From: Exiguobacterium aurantiacum
Lineage (GTDB): Bacteria; Bacillota; Bacilli; Exiguobacteriales; Exiguobacteriaceae
Assembly (NCBI RefSeq): GCF_001766415.1
Contig: NZ_MKXO01000001.1
Location: 1 to 64,000 of the forward strand
DNA length: 64,000 bases
Direction: 5' to 3'
Below are positions 8,739 through 17,506 of the stretch, piece by piece. The notes under the pieces are model-generated. The model was not told the origin of the DNA. It did not search any database and saw only the letters and a program-made list of their open reading frames with translations. The translations under genes were made by a program, and so were the position numbers. The number at the start of each line of letters is the position of its first letter. The first letter of the stretch is position 1.

Positions 8739-10481
8739 ATGCGTAGAACGAAAATTGTATGTACGATCGGACCAGCTTCAGAGAAGCTTCTCCCAGAAAT
8801 GATTGAAGCTGGAATGAACGTGGCTCGTCTTAACTTCTCACACGGTGACTACGAAGAGCACGGAGCACGTATCCGCGACATCCGTGAAGCATCACGCGTC
8901 GCAGGCAAAATCGTGACTGTCCTTCTCGATACGAAAGGTCCTGAAATTCGGACGCATACGTTCGCAGACGGAAAGGCACTCCTTGAAAAAGGGAAAGAAG
9001 TGACAATCGTCTCAACAGAAGAAATCGTCGGAACGAAAGACCGTTTCTCGGTCACGTACGAAGGATTGTTCGATGACGTCGAAGTCGGTTCTAGCATCAT
9101 GCTCGATGACGGACTCATCGGTCTCCGTGTCGTCGAAAAACTTCCGAACCGCGATCTTCGTTGCATCATCGAAAACGAAGGCGTCATCAAGACGAAGAAA
9201 GGTGTAAACTTGCCGAACGTCAAGGTTAACCTTCCTGCCTTAACAGACAAAGATATCGCGGACATCGAGTTCGGTATCTCGCAAGATATCGACGTGATCG
9301 CGGCTTCATTCGTACGTCGTGCGTCTGACGTCGTCGCCATTCGTCAACTTCTCGAGAAGCACGATGCGTCGCACATCAAGATTTACCCGAAAATTGAAAA
9401 CCAAGAAGGTGTCGATAACATCGACGAGATCTTGTCTATCTCTGACGGTTTGATGGTTGCACGTGGTGACCTCGGTATCGAGATCCCGACTGAAGAAGTC
9501 ACACCGGTACAAAAAGAATTGATCAAGAAGTGTAACGACCTCGGTAAGCCGGTCATCACAGCGACACAAATGCTTGACTCGATGCAACGCAACCCGCGCC
9601 CGACACGTGCGGAAGCGTCTGACGTTGCCAACGCCATCCTCGATGGTACGGATGCGGTCATGCTCTCAGGTGAGACGGCTGCAGGGGACTACCCAATCGA
9701 GTCAGTTCAAATGCAAGCAGCGATCGCTGTTCGTACAGAGCGTATGCTTGACTACAAAAACTTGCTCAAAGATCGTCAAAAACGCAGTGAGCATACGGTA
9801 ACGGATGCGATCTCACAAGCGGTTGCCCATACGGCAATCAACTTGAACGCGAAAGCGATCTTGACACCAACACAATCAGGTTACACGGCTGCCCGTACAG
9901 CGAAATATCGTCCGGAAGCAAACATTATCGCGGTGACTGAATCAGAGCGCGTCGCTCGTCAGTTGAACCTCGTTTGGGGCGTATACCCGATCGTTGCTGA
10001 CACGATGCCGAACAACACGGATGAGATGTTGGTTCAAGCGTCTGAAGCAGCTCGTCACGCTGGACTTGTCACAGACGGCGACCTCGTTGTCATCTCAGCA
10101 GGTATTCCGGCAGCGACTTCTGGTACGACGAACATGATGAAAATTCACATCGTCGGACACGCTCTTGCAAACGGACGCGGCATCGGTGAGCGCGGCCTCG
10201 TCGGAGAAGTCGTCGTTGCGAACAACGCGGACGAAGCGAACGCTAAAGCAAAAGACGGCATGATCCTCGTGGCACCGTTCACTGATAAAGAAATGATGCC
10301 AGCGATCGAAAAAGCAGCCGGCATCATCACAGAAGACGGTGGATTGACGAGCCATGCCGGCATCGTTGGACCATCGCTCCGTAAACCGGTCATCGTCGGT
10401 GTTGAATCTGCAACGTCTACGTTCCGTGACGGACAGATGATCTCGATCGACCCGCTTACTGGAAAAATTTATAACGCGTAA
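8739..10481 (+). CDS. pyk: Pyruvate kinase with C-terminal PEP-utiliser domain
   Basis: 580 residues from ATG 8739 after TAGGAGG. It converts PEP and ADP to pyruvate and ATP. Catalytic barrel motifs: [34 protein letters not shown] and GETAAGDYP. After the usual C-domain (ending near residue 475) comes the extra domain with [11 protein letters not shown], homologous to the swivelling His domain of PEP-utilising enzymes; this C-terminal extension is typical of Bacillus and Geobacillus Pyk. Likely co-transcribed with pfkA. Confidence 0.96.
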   Translation: MRRTKIVCTIGPASEKLLPEMIEAGMNVARLNFSHGDYEEHGARIRDIREASRVAGKIVTVLLDTKGPEIRTHTFADGKALLEKGKEVTIVSTEEIVGTKDRFSVTYEGLFDDVEVGSSIMLDDGLIGLRVVEKLPNRDLRCIIENEGVIKTKKGVNLPNVKVNLPALTDKDIADIEFGISQDIDVIAASFVRRASDVVAIRQLLEKHDASHIKIYPKIENQEGVDNIDEILSISDGLMVARGDLGIEIPTEEVTPVQKELIKKCNDLGKPVITATQMLDSMQRNPRPTRAEASDVANAILDGTDAVMLSGETAAGDYPIESVQMQAAIAVRTERMLDYKNLLKDRQKRSEHTVTDAISQAVAHTAINLNAKAILTPTQSGYTAARTAKYRPEANIIAVTESERVARQLNLVWGVYPIVADTMPNNTDEMLVQASEAARHAGLVTDGDLVVISAGIPAATSGTTNMMKIHIVGHALANGRGIGERGLVGEVVVANNADEANAKAKDGMILVAPFTDKEMMPAIEKAAGIITEDGGLTSHAGIVGPSLRKPVIVGVESATSTFRDGQMISIDPLTGKIYNA

Positions 10482-10495
10482 TCGAATGACAATCG

Positions 10496-10526
10496 AACCG
10501 ACCTTCTCATGAGGTCGGTTCTTTTT
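10496..10526 (+). terminator. Terminator after pyk
   Basis: Perfect 9-bp stem AACCGACCT / AGGTCGGTT with a 7-base loop, followed by CTTTTT. Confidence 0.85.
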
Positions 10527-10549
10527 CCATTCAGAAAGAGGGATGAATC

Positions 10550-11014
10550 ATGGGTGCTTATTTATTTCTGCTATTACTCGTCTTGATCGGCGTGATTTCC
10601 CATAATCAATCGGTCATAATCGCGAGCAGTGTACTCTTAATCATTAAAGCAATCGGCTTCGGTGACCAGCTGTTCCCGACGCTCGCCGCAAAAGGGATCC
10701 ATTGGGGTGTGACGATCATCACGATCGCCGTCCTCGTCCCGATCGCGACCGGAGACATAGGTTTTAGAGAATTGTGGAATAGTATTAAAGGACCGGTCGG
10801 CATCATTGCCTTTTCGTCCGGTATCTTCGTCGCCCTCGCCGCCGCCCAGGGCGTGCAACTGATGCGTGTCGACCCGGTCGTGACGACGGCCTTGCTCGCA
10901 GGCACCATTCTTGCGGTCGGATTCATGAAAGGCGTTCCGGTCGGTCCGCTCGTTGGTGCCGGGATTGCCGCGCTCATTTTAGGGGGATATAACCTTATCG
11001 AGAAGTGGGTTTGA
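10550..11014 (+). CDS. ytwI: DUF441 membrane protein (YtwI)
   Basis: 154 residues, almost all hydrophobic, with four or five membrane spans and the short loops and Gly/Ala-rich spans (PVGPLVGAGIAALILGG) of DUF441. The function of the family is unknown. In Bacillus ytwI lies between pyk and citZ, as here. The ribosome site is AAAGAGGGATG. The citZ promoter region starts at its very end. Confidence 0.85.
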   Translation: MGAYLFLLLLVLIGVISHNQSVIIASSVLLIIKAIGFGDQLFPTLAAKGIHWGVTIITIAVLVPIATGDIGFRELWNSIKGPVGIIAFSSGIFVALAAAQGVQLMRVDPVVTTALLAGTILAVGFMKGVPVGPLVGAGIAALILGGYNLIEKWV

Positions 11015-11028
11015 CATTTTTTTACGAC

Positions 11029-11042
11029 TGGATACGCTTACA
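11029..11042. promoter_or_regulatory. cre-like CcpA site before citZ
   Basis: TGGATACGCTTACA resembles cre (CG core, with TG and CA ends and the TTACA half site), with two deviations in the left half. It lies about 24 bases upstream of a -10 box TATACT (11066-11071), so bound CcpA would block polymerase. CcpA repression of citZ is established in Bacillus subtilis. Confidence 0.5.
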
Positions 11043-11065
11043 TTTCTTTTTTTCAGTAAATTGTT

Positions 11066-11198
11066 TATACTAGACGGAGGACAGGGTGGCGCGAACTCGA
11101 TACGTGCTGGGGAGATTTATCGAACCCCCACCCTTATTCCCTGCAAACAGACTGTATGATGCGGTCGACTACTTTCAAAGACTGAGGGGGAGTTATTA
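11066..11198 (+). promoter_or_regulatory. citZ promoter -10 and structured leader
   Basis: TATACT at 11066-11071 would start a leader of about 120 bases. Within it GGGTGG (near 11085) can pair with CCACCC (near 11130), enclosing a segment whose GGGG and CCCCC can also pair. No T-run follows, so it is not a plain terminator. No known leader family was recognised. Confidence 0.4.
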
Positions 11199-12311
11199 AT
11201 GTCAACAACTAAAGGGTTAGAAGGAATTGTGGCGGCAGCCTCAAAAGTCAGTTCGATCATTGATGGACAATTGACTTATGGAGGATACACAATCGATGAC
11301 TTGGCAGACCATGCCACGTTCGAAGAAGTCGTCTTTCTATTATGGAACGACCGCCTTCCGAAGGCAGATGAATTAACGAAACTCTCAGAAGCGCTCGTTC
11401 AAGAAGCGAAGTTGCCAGAAGACGTTATCGCGACACTCGAGCGGGCACCAAAGTCTGCGAACGCGATGGCCACGATTCGTACGGCACTCTCTCAACTCGC
11501 GTTGTACGATGAAGAGGCTGAAGACATGAGCGAAGAGGCAAACATGCGTAAAGCGATTCGTCTTCAAGCACAAATCGCGACGATCGTGACTGCTTTCGCG
11601 CGGTTACGGAAAGGTAAGCAACCGATTGCGCCGAAGCAAGGCTTGTCGTATGCAGCCAATTTCTTATATATGTTGAACGGGGAAGAGCCGAATGAAGTCG
11701 CCGAGACGACGATCGACAAGGCGCTCATTCTTCACGCCGACCATGAGTTGAACGCTTCGACGTTCACAGCCCGTGTCTGCGTAGCGACGCTCTCAGATAT
11801 GTATTCTGGTGTGACGGCAGCGATGGGCGCACTCAAAGGTCCACTTCACGGTGGCGCCAACGAGGCGGTCATGAAGATGCTTCACGAAATCGGTTCGGTC
11901 GACAAAGTCGAAGACTACGTGCGCGGCAAGTTCGAACGCCGTGAGAAGATCATGGGCTTCGGTCACCGTGTTTATAAGGACGGTGATCCGCGTGCGAAAC
12001 ACTTGAAAGAGATGAGTCGCCAACTGACGGCTCAAATCAATGAGCCACATTGGTACGAGATGTCTGAGAAGATCGATCACCTCGTCGAGACTGAAAAAGG
12101 GCTCAAACCGAACGTCGACTTCTACTCGGCTTCGACGTACTATGCGCTCGGCCTTGACGAAGAGCTGTTCACGCCGATCTTCGCGGTCTCGCGGATGTCA
12201 GGCTGGATCGCACACATCCTCGAGCAATACGCCGACAACCGTCTCATTCGTCCGCGTGCCGAGTACGTAGGCGAAACGAATCGTTCATACGTACCGGTAA
12301 ACGAGCGTTAA
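11199..12311 (+). CDS. citZ: Citrate synthase
   Basis: 370 residues, the size of the short Gram-positive type. It condenses oxaloacetate with acetyl-CoA at TCA entry. The N-terminus (KGLEGIVAAASKVSSIIDGQLTYGGY) is typical. Catalytic His residues lie in GPLHGGANEAVM and GFGHRVYKDGDPRA, and the catalytic Asp in the region NVDFYSA. The ATG at 11199 follows GAGGGGGAG. First gene of citZ-icd-mdh, the Bacillus TCA branch order. Confidence 0.96.
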   Translation: MSTTKGLEGIVAAASKVSSIIDGQLTYGGYTIDDLADHATFEEVVFLLWNDRLPKADELTKLSEALVQEAKLPEDVIATLERAPKSANAMATIRTALSQLALYDEEAEDMSEEANMRKAIRLQAQIATIVTAFARLRKGKQPIAPKQGLSYAANFLYMLNGEEPNEVAETTIDKALILHADHELNASTFTARVCVATLSDMYSGVTAAMGALKGPLHGGANEAVMKMLHEIGSVDKVEDYVRGKFERREKIMGFGHRVYKDGDPRAKHLKEMSRQLTAQINEPHWYEMSEKIDHLVETEKGLKPNVDFYSASTYYALGLDEELFTPIFAVSRMSGWIAHILEQYADNRLIRPRAEYVGETNRSYVPVNER

Positions 12312-12375
12312 TTGACGCATCGTTCGAAGATTGCGTCACAATTTAGACATAAACTTTGGTAAACTAACAGATGAC

Positions 12376-12401
12376 GTAGGTCGGCGCTCGCGTCGGCCTA
12401 C
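12376..12401 (+). other. Stem-loop in the citZ-icd gap
   Basis: GTAGGTCGGC and GTCGGCCTAC form a 10-bp stem with two G-U pairs around loop GCTCGC. No U-tract follows, so it may be an RNA-processing or stability element just before the icd ribosome site rather than a terminator. Confidence 0.5.
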
Positions 12402-12425
12402 ATAAATGTACTTAGGGGGATTCAT

Positions 12426-13697
12426 ATGTCAACACAAGGTCAAAAGATTACAGTAGAAAACGGTGCACTCAACGTACCAAACGTACCAACGATTCCATTC
12501 ATCATCGGAGATGGAACAGGCCCAGACATCTGGAACGCTGCAGTCCGCGTCTTTGATGCAGCTGTCGAGAAAGCATACGGCGGCGAGAAGAAAATCGAAT
12601 GGAAAGAAGTGTTCGCTGGCGAGAAGGCGTTCAACCAAACGGGTGAGTGGCTTCCTAACGAGACGCTCGACGAGATCCGTGAATATTTGATTGCCATCAA
12701 AGGACCGCTCACGACACCGGTCGGCGGCGGAATCCGTTCACTCAATGTTGCGCTCCGTCAAGAACTTGACTTGTACACGTGCTTGCGTCCTGTCCGTTAC
12801 TTCACTGGCGTCCCGTCACCGGTCAAACGTCCTGAAGACACAGACATGGTCATCTTCCGTGAGAACACAGAAGATATTTATGCAGGGATCGAATACGCTT
12901 CAGGCAGCGACGAAGTGAAGAAGTTGATCACGTTCTTGAAAGAAGAGATGAACGTCAACAAGATCCGTTTCCCAGAAACATCGGGTATCGGCATCAAGCC
13001 GATCTCGTCAGAAGGAACAAAACGTCTCGTTCGGGCATCGCTCGAATACGCGATCGCGAACAACCGTAAATCGCTCACGCTCGTCCATAAAGGTAACATC
13101 ATGAAGTTCACAGAAGGCGCCTTCAAAAACTGGGGGTATGAACTCGCAGAAGAAGAGTACGGCGACAAAGTGTTCACATGGGCCCAGTATGACCGCATCA
13201 AAGAAGAGTCAGGCGAAGCTGCTGCGAACGAAGCGCAATCGAAAGCGGAAGCGGAAGGCAAGATCATCGTGAAAGATTCAATCGCTGATATCTTCCTCCA
13301 ACAAATCTTGACTCGTCCGCGTGAGTTCGACGTCGTCGCGACAATGAACTTGAACGGTGACTACATCTCGGACGCGCTCGCTGCCCAAGTCGGCGGAATC
13401 GGGATCGCACCAGGGGCGAACATCAACTACGTGACAGGACACGCCATCTTCGAAGCGACACACGGTACGGCACCGAAGTATGCTGGTCTTGACAAAGTCA
13501 ACCCGTCATCTGTCATCTTGTCAGGTGAGATGATGCTCCGTCACATGAACTGGAACGAAGCGGCTGACCTCATCGTTCGTTCGATGGAGAATACGATCGC
13601 ATCGAAAGTCGTCACATACGACTTTGCCCGTCTCATGGATGGCGCGACAGAAGTGAAATGTTCAGAGTTTGCGGATGAACTGATCAAAAACATGTAA
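12426..13697 (+). CDS. icd: NADP-dependent isocitrate dehydrogenase
   Basis: 423 residues, normal for bacterial NADP-type Icd. It oxidises isocitrate to 2-oxoglutarate. Motifs: [14 protein letters not shown] at the start, [13 protein letters not shown], the Lys/Tyr catalytic region [17 protein letters not shown], metal-binding Asp in NLNGDYISD, and the adenine-site loop [16 protein letters not shown]. The ribosome site TAGGGGG precedes the ATG. It lies between citZ and mdh. Confidence 0.96.
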   Translation: MSTQGQKITVENGALNVPNVPTIPFIIGDGTGPDIWNAAVRVFDAAVEKAYGGEKKIEWKEVFAGEKAFNQTGEWLPNETLDEIREYLIAIKGPLTTPVGGGIRSLNVALRQELDLYTCLRPVRYFTGVPSPVKRPEDTDMVIFRENTEDIYAGIEYASGSDEVKKLITFLKEEMNVNKIRFPETSGIGIKPISSEGTKRLVRASLEYAIANNRKSLTLVHKGNIMKFTEGAFKNWGYELAEEEYGDKVFTWAQYDRIKEESGEAAANEAQSKAEAEGKIIVKDSIADIFLQQILTRPREFDVVATMNLNGDYISDALAAQVGGIGIAPGANINYVTGHAIFEATHGTAPKYAGLDKVNPSSVILSGEMMLRHMNWNEAADLIVRSMENTIASKVVTYDFARLMDGATEVKCSEFADELIKNM

Positions 13698-13737
13698 GTA
13701 GCACTCAAGTTTGGACTAAACCAAGGGGGAGAGCACA

Positions 13738-14673
13738 ATGATTCGTCGCAACAAAATTTCTGTTATCGGTAGCGGATTCACGGGGGCCACGACGGCACTA
13801 TACTTGGCTCAAAAAGAGTTAGGAGACGTCGTCCTTCTCGACATGCCAGAGTTTGAGAACCCGACGAAAGGAAAAGCGCTCGATATGCAAGAAACGGCGC
13901 CGATTCAAGGATTTGATTCGTTGATCACCGGGACGTCGGATTACGCCGACACGGCTGATTCGGACATCGTCGTCATCACGGCCGGTATCGCCCGCAAGCC
14001 GGGCATGAGCCGGGACGACCTCGTCACGACGAACGCTAGCGTCATGCGGTCGGTCACGAAAGAGATTGTCAAGTATTCGCCTGACGCGATCTTGATCGTC
14101 TTGACGAACCCGGTCGATGCGATGACGTATACGGTGTTCAAAGAGTCGGGCTTCCCGAAAGAGCGCGTCATCGGCCAGTCCGGCGTGCTTGACACGGCGC
14201 GGTTCCGGACGTTCGTCGCTTCGGAGTTGAACGTCTCTGTGAAAGACGTGTCCGGGTTCGTTCTCGGCGGTCACGGCGACGACATGGTGCCGCTCATCCG
14301 CTATTCGTATGCAGGAGGCATCCCGCTCGAGAAGTTGTTGCCGAGTGAACGCATCGACGCGATCGTCGCGAGAACGCGTAAAGGTGGCGGTGAGATCGTC
14401 CAACTCCTTGGCAACGGTTCGGCGTACTACGCGCCGGCCGCGGCCATCGTCGAGATGGTGGAAGCGATTTTAAAAGATCAACGCCGCATTTTACCGGCCA
14501 TCACGTATCTTGATGGAGAGTATGGCTTCCGTGACCTCTATCTTGGCGTGCCGACGGTTCTCGGTGCGAACGGGATCGAGCGTGTGCTCGAACTTGACCT
14601 GACGGACGAAGAACAAGCCGCGCTCAAGCGCTCGGCTGACTCGGTCCGTTCCGTCTTGAACGTCCTAACTTGA
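13738..14673 (+). CDS. mdh: Malate dehydrogenase (LDH-like type)
   Basis: 311 residues. It interconverts malate and oxaloacetate with NAD. The Rossmann glycines are in [10 protein letters not shown], the coenzyme Asp in VVLLDMPE, the substrate-loop arginines in [14 protein letters not shown] (Arg where lactate dehydrogenases carry Gln), and the catalytic His in [10 protein letters not shown]. The site AAGGGGGAG precedes the ATG. Last gene of the citZ-icd-mdh group, closed by a strong terminator. Confidence 0.96.
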   Translation: MIRRNKISVIGSGFTGATTALYLAQKELGDVVLLDMPEFENPTKGKALDMQETAPIQGFDSLITGTSDYADTADSDIVVITAGIARKPGMSRDDLVTTNASVMRSVTKEIVKYSPDAILIVLTNPVDAMTYTVFKESGFPKERVIGQSGVLDTARFRTFVASELNVSVKDVSGFVLGGHGDDMVPLIRYSYAGGIPLEKLLPSERIDAIVARTRKGGGEIVQLLGNGSAYYAPAAAIVEMVEAILKDQRRILPAITYLDGEYGFRDLYLGVPTVLGANGIERVLELDLTDEEQAALKRSADSVRSVLNVLT

Positions 14674-14677
14674 AAGC

Positions 14678-14711
14678 AAGTCTAGTCTGCGTCGCAGGCT
14701 AGACTTTTTTT
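14678..14711 (+). terminator. Terminator after mdh
   Basis: AAGTCTAG plus CTGCG pairs with CGCAG plus CTAGACTT, followed by a run of seven T. It overlaps the tail of the mdh transcript and separates it from phoPR. Confidence 0.88.
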
Positions 14712-14869
14712 GTTGGATTCGTTTTTCTTCCAAGCGTGCTAAACTGGAGATAGACAGTGGATTTGTTTTGTTTTTGTAAAGAATTGCTTTGAAGTTGGTC
14801 GCGAGTGGGATTGATTTGTAAAATAGGTAGTGTAAACGACTGAACAGATAGATTCGAGGAGGAACTAGT

Positions 14870-15574
14870 GTGGCCGATAAAGTAATTGTTGTTGATGACG
14901 AAGTATCGATTGCGACGTTATTAAAATTTAATTTAGAACAAGCCGGATTTGAGGTCGAGACGGCCCATGATGGAAAAGCAGGGCTTGAATTAGCCGAGAA
15001 ACAAGACGCGGTGTTGATCATCCTCGACTTGATGTTGCCGGAAATGGACGGGCTTGAAGTATGTAAACGGCTGCGCCAACAAAAAGTGAACACGCCGATC
15101 TTAATGTTGACGGCGAAAGACGACGAGTTCGATAAAGTGCTCGGTCTCGAACTTGGCGCTGACGACTATTTGACGAAACCGTTCAGCCCGCGCGAAGTCG
15201 TGGCCCGGGTCAAAGCGATTTTGCGCCGGTCAGGTCCACAGGAAACGACGACGGTCGACGCCGACGTCATCGAGATCGGAGACGTCAAAATCATCGCTTC
15301 GAACTATGAGGTTTTCAAAAAAGGCGAACGTCTCGAATTGACGCCGAAAGAGTTTGAACTGCTGGCTTATCTCGCCAAAAACAAAGGTCGTGTGTTGACG
15401 CGTGATCAACTGCTGTCAGCGATTTGGAACTATGATTTTGTCGGTGATACGCGTATCGTCGACGTTCATATTAGTCATTTGCGTGAAAAAATTGAGCCGG
15501 TGACGAAGAAACCGACGTACATCAAGACGATCCGAGGTCTCGGTTATAAGATGGAAGAACCGATGCCCGAATGA
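14870..15574 (+). CDS. phoP: Response regulator PhoP
   Basis: 234 residues, OmpR/PhoB class. Receiver domain 1-120: acidic pair Asp9/Asp10, phospho-acceptor Asp53 in LDLMLPEMDG, and the conserved Lys in TKPFSP. The DNA-binding winged helix follows (LTPKEFELLAYLAKNKGRVLTRDQLL). GTG start after GAGGAGG. Position after mdh and before polA matches Bacillus phoP, which governs phosphate starvation; its stop overlaps phoR by four bases. Confidence 0.93.
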   Translation: MADKVIVVDDEVSIATLLKFNLEQAGFEVETAHDGKAGLELAEKQDAVLIILDLMLPEMDGLEVCKRLRQQKVNTPILMLTAKDDEFDKVLGLELGADDYLTKPFSPREVVARVKAILRRSGPQETTTVDADVIEIGDVKIIASNYEVFKKGERLELTPKEFELLAYLAKNKGRVLTRDQLLSAIWNYDFVGDTRIVDVHISHLREKIEPVTKKPTYIKTIRGLGYKMEEPMPE

Positions 15575-17298
15575 AGACGTATCGCTCGCGTTTTTTGACG
15601 ACACTCATCCTGCTCGTGACGGGCGTGTTGCTGACACTCGGGATCGTGCTCGGTCAACTGTTCAAAGATTTCTATTTGGACTCGGAGCGCGACCGGTTGA
15701 AAGAAGACGCCCAACTCGCCGCCTTGTATTTGGACGGGGGCGAACTTGAGCAGATTCGTGACTACGTTCGACAAATCGACGATGAGAGCAGTTTCGACAT
15801 CTTGCTGTTGAACCGCCGGATGGAAGTGATTGCCGGCACGCCGTTCCGCGTCGGAGCGTTCGAATACCGGATTGACGCCGACACGATTCCGGCTAACGGT
15901 GCGTTCGGCAACGCGACACGCGACGATTTGATCCAGTTCACGAAACCGATCGAACTGTCGACCGGTGAAACGGTCTACCTTAGCTTCATCCGCTATATTT
16001 CTGACTTAGAAGGTGTCTACAACCGGATTTGGCTGACGGTCGCGCTCGCATTGTTCTTTTCATTCTTCCTCATTCTATTCGTCCTCCACAATCTGACGAA
16101 CCAGTTCATCCGGCCGATCGATGAGGCGACGATCGTGTTACGCGAACTCGCCGACGGGAATTACCGGGCCCGTGTGTATGAACTACGCAACGATGAAGAG
16201 ACGGGAAGTCTGGCCGGGTCGATCAACGTCCTCGCTCGTAACTTAGAGACGATTTCGCTCGGGGAGTCGGTGCAGCGGGCAAGGCTCGAGTCACTGATCG
16301 AGTATATGGGAGCCGGTCTGTTGCTCGTCGATGAACGCGGTATCGTCACGCTCGTCAACCGGTCGTACCGGGATATGTTCCAATACGACGATTTGATGAT
16401 CGGCCAGTTTTACCATGGTATTTTACCGAGTCCGGACGTCGAGACGTTGATCGAGGACGTCTATTTGACAGAAGAGCCGCACCGTCGCCAGCTATCGATT
16501 CGAATCGGGTTCAACCAAAAGACGTATATGGTGTCAGCTGCCCCGATCTTTAGCGATACCGGCATGCTGCGCGGGACGACGCTATTGTTTAACGACATCT
16601 CCGAACTGAAACGGCTTGAGAAAATGCGGAAAGATTTCGTCGCGAACGTGAGCCATGAGTTGAAGACGCCGCTCACTTCGATCAGAGGCTTCAGTGAGAC
16701 GTTACTCGACGGGGCGAAGGAAGTGCCCGAGTTGCGCGATCAATTTTTGGATATTATCCAAAAAGAAGCGACTCGTATGCAAATGCTCGTCGAGGACTTG
16801 CTCGAACTGTCACGGCTCGAGCAGGAAAATTTCCACTTGGAGTTCACGCCTGTCCAGCTCAATCAGCTCGTCGAAGAGGTGTGTCTCGTCTTAAGCCAGA
16901 AGGCGGAGCAAAAAGCAATCCATCTTGAAGCGCATCACGACGGCGACGTCGTCTTGCAAGCGGACTTGAATCGGATCAAGCAAGTCATCTTGAACCTTGT
17001 CGCGAACGCGATCAACTATTCGCCAGAAGGCAGCCAGGTCGAGATTACGGTCGAGAAGCGGGAGACGACGGCGCGCTTGATCGTCAAAGACGACGGGATC
17101 GGCATCGCTCCAAAAGAAGTGAGCCGTATATTCGAACGGTTTTACCGGGTCGACAAGGCCCGGAGTCGAAATTCTGGAGGGACCGGCCTTGGCCTCGCCA
17201 TCGTCAAGCACATCGTCGATCTTCATCATGCGACGATCCATGTCGACAGCGACGAAGGCGTTGGGACGACGTTCACAATCGAATTCCCGCTCGCTTAA
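15571..17298 (+). CDS. phoR: Sensor histidine kinase PhoR
   Basis: 575 residues, same layout as Bacillus PhoR: membrane span about 9-28, an extracytoplasmic sensor region, a second span about 155-178, HAMP, then a PAS domain (LIEYMGAGLLLVDERG). The kinase core has the H-box VSHELKTPLTS with His362, N-box (LVANAINYSPEG) and G-boxes (DDGIGIA, GGTGLGLAIVKHI). It overlaps phoP by ATGA. It senses phosphate status by family analogy. Confidence 0.92.
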   Translation: MKTYRSRFLTTLILLVTGVLLTLGIVLGQLFKDFYLDSERDRLKEDAQLAALYLDGGELEQIRDYVRQIDDESSFDILLLNRRMEVIAGTPFRVGAFEYRIDADTIPANGAFGNATRDDLIQFTKPIELSTGETVYLSFIRYISDLEGVYNRIWLTVALALFFSFFLILFVLHNLTNQFIRPIDEATIVLRELADGNYRARVYELRNDEETGSLAGSINVLARNLETISLGESVQRARLESLIEYMGAGLLLVDERGIVTLVNRSYRDMFQYDDLMIGQFYHGILPSPDVETLIEDVYLTEEPHRRQLSIRIGFNQKTYMVSAAPIFSDTGMLRGTTLLFNDISELKRLEKMRKDFVANVSHELKTPLTSIRGFSETLLDGAKEVPELRDQFLDIIQKEATRMQMLVEDLLELSRLEQENFHLEFTPVQLNQLVEEVCLVLSQKAEQKAIHLEAHHDGDVVLQADLNRIKQVILNLVANAINYSPEGSQVEITVEKRETTARLIVKDDGIGIAPKEVSRIFERFYRVDKARSRNSGGTGLGLAIVKHIVDLHHATIHVDSDEGVGTTFTIEFPLA

Positions 17299-17316
17299 CA
17301 AGGAATTTATATCGCG

Positions 17317-17333
17317 TTCACACGAACTTTACA
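17317..17333 (+). promoter_or_regulatory. PhoP-box-like direct repeat downstream of phoR
   Basis: TTCACA (17317-17322) and TTTACA (17328-17333) are separated by exactly 5 bases, the 11-bp period of Bacillus PhoP boxes (TT-A/C/T-ACA). A possible -10 TACTCT follows at 17343. Only two hexamers fit well, so this is a candidate. Confidence 0.4.
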
Positions 17334-17353
17334 AACAGATGCTACTCTATTGA

Positions 17354-17451
17354 TGAGACCTCTTCATCATCTCGTATCCCGGCCGGTGCTCATCTCCACT
17401 CGGTCGAGAAGATTGACCCTTTTCTAGTACTTAGAAAAGGGTCTTTTTTTT
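17354..17451 (+). ncRNA. Possible small RNA between phoR and polA
   Basis: If the promoter at 17317-17348 is active, a transcript of about 100 bases would run to the strong terminator at 17415-17451. It has no ribosome site or open frame and could form a 5' hairpin (GATGA with TCATC). Alternatively this is just the 3' UTR of phoPR. Confidence 0.25.
17415..17451 (+). terminator. Terminator between phoPR and polA
   Basis: GACCCTTTTCTA pairs with TAGAAAAGGGTC (one mismatch) around a short loop, followed by eight T. Confidence 0.88.
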
Positions 17452-17506
17452 CGAGCGCATGTGCCCGTATGATATGATGGATACAGAAGAGAATGGAGGT
17501 TGGACG

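Noticed and set aside
14775-14836. Three TGTAAA motifs upstream of phoP as PhoP boxes
   Set aside because: Spacing (42 and 14 bp) is not the 11-bp repeat of PhoP boxes; AT-rich chance is enough.
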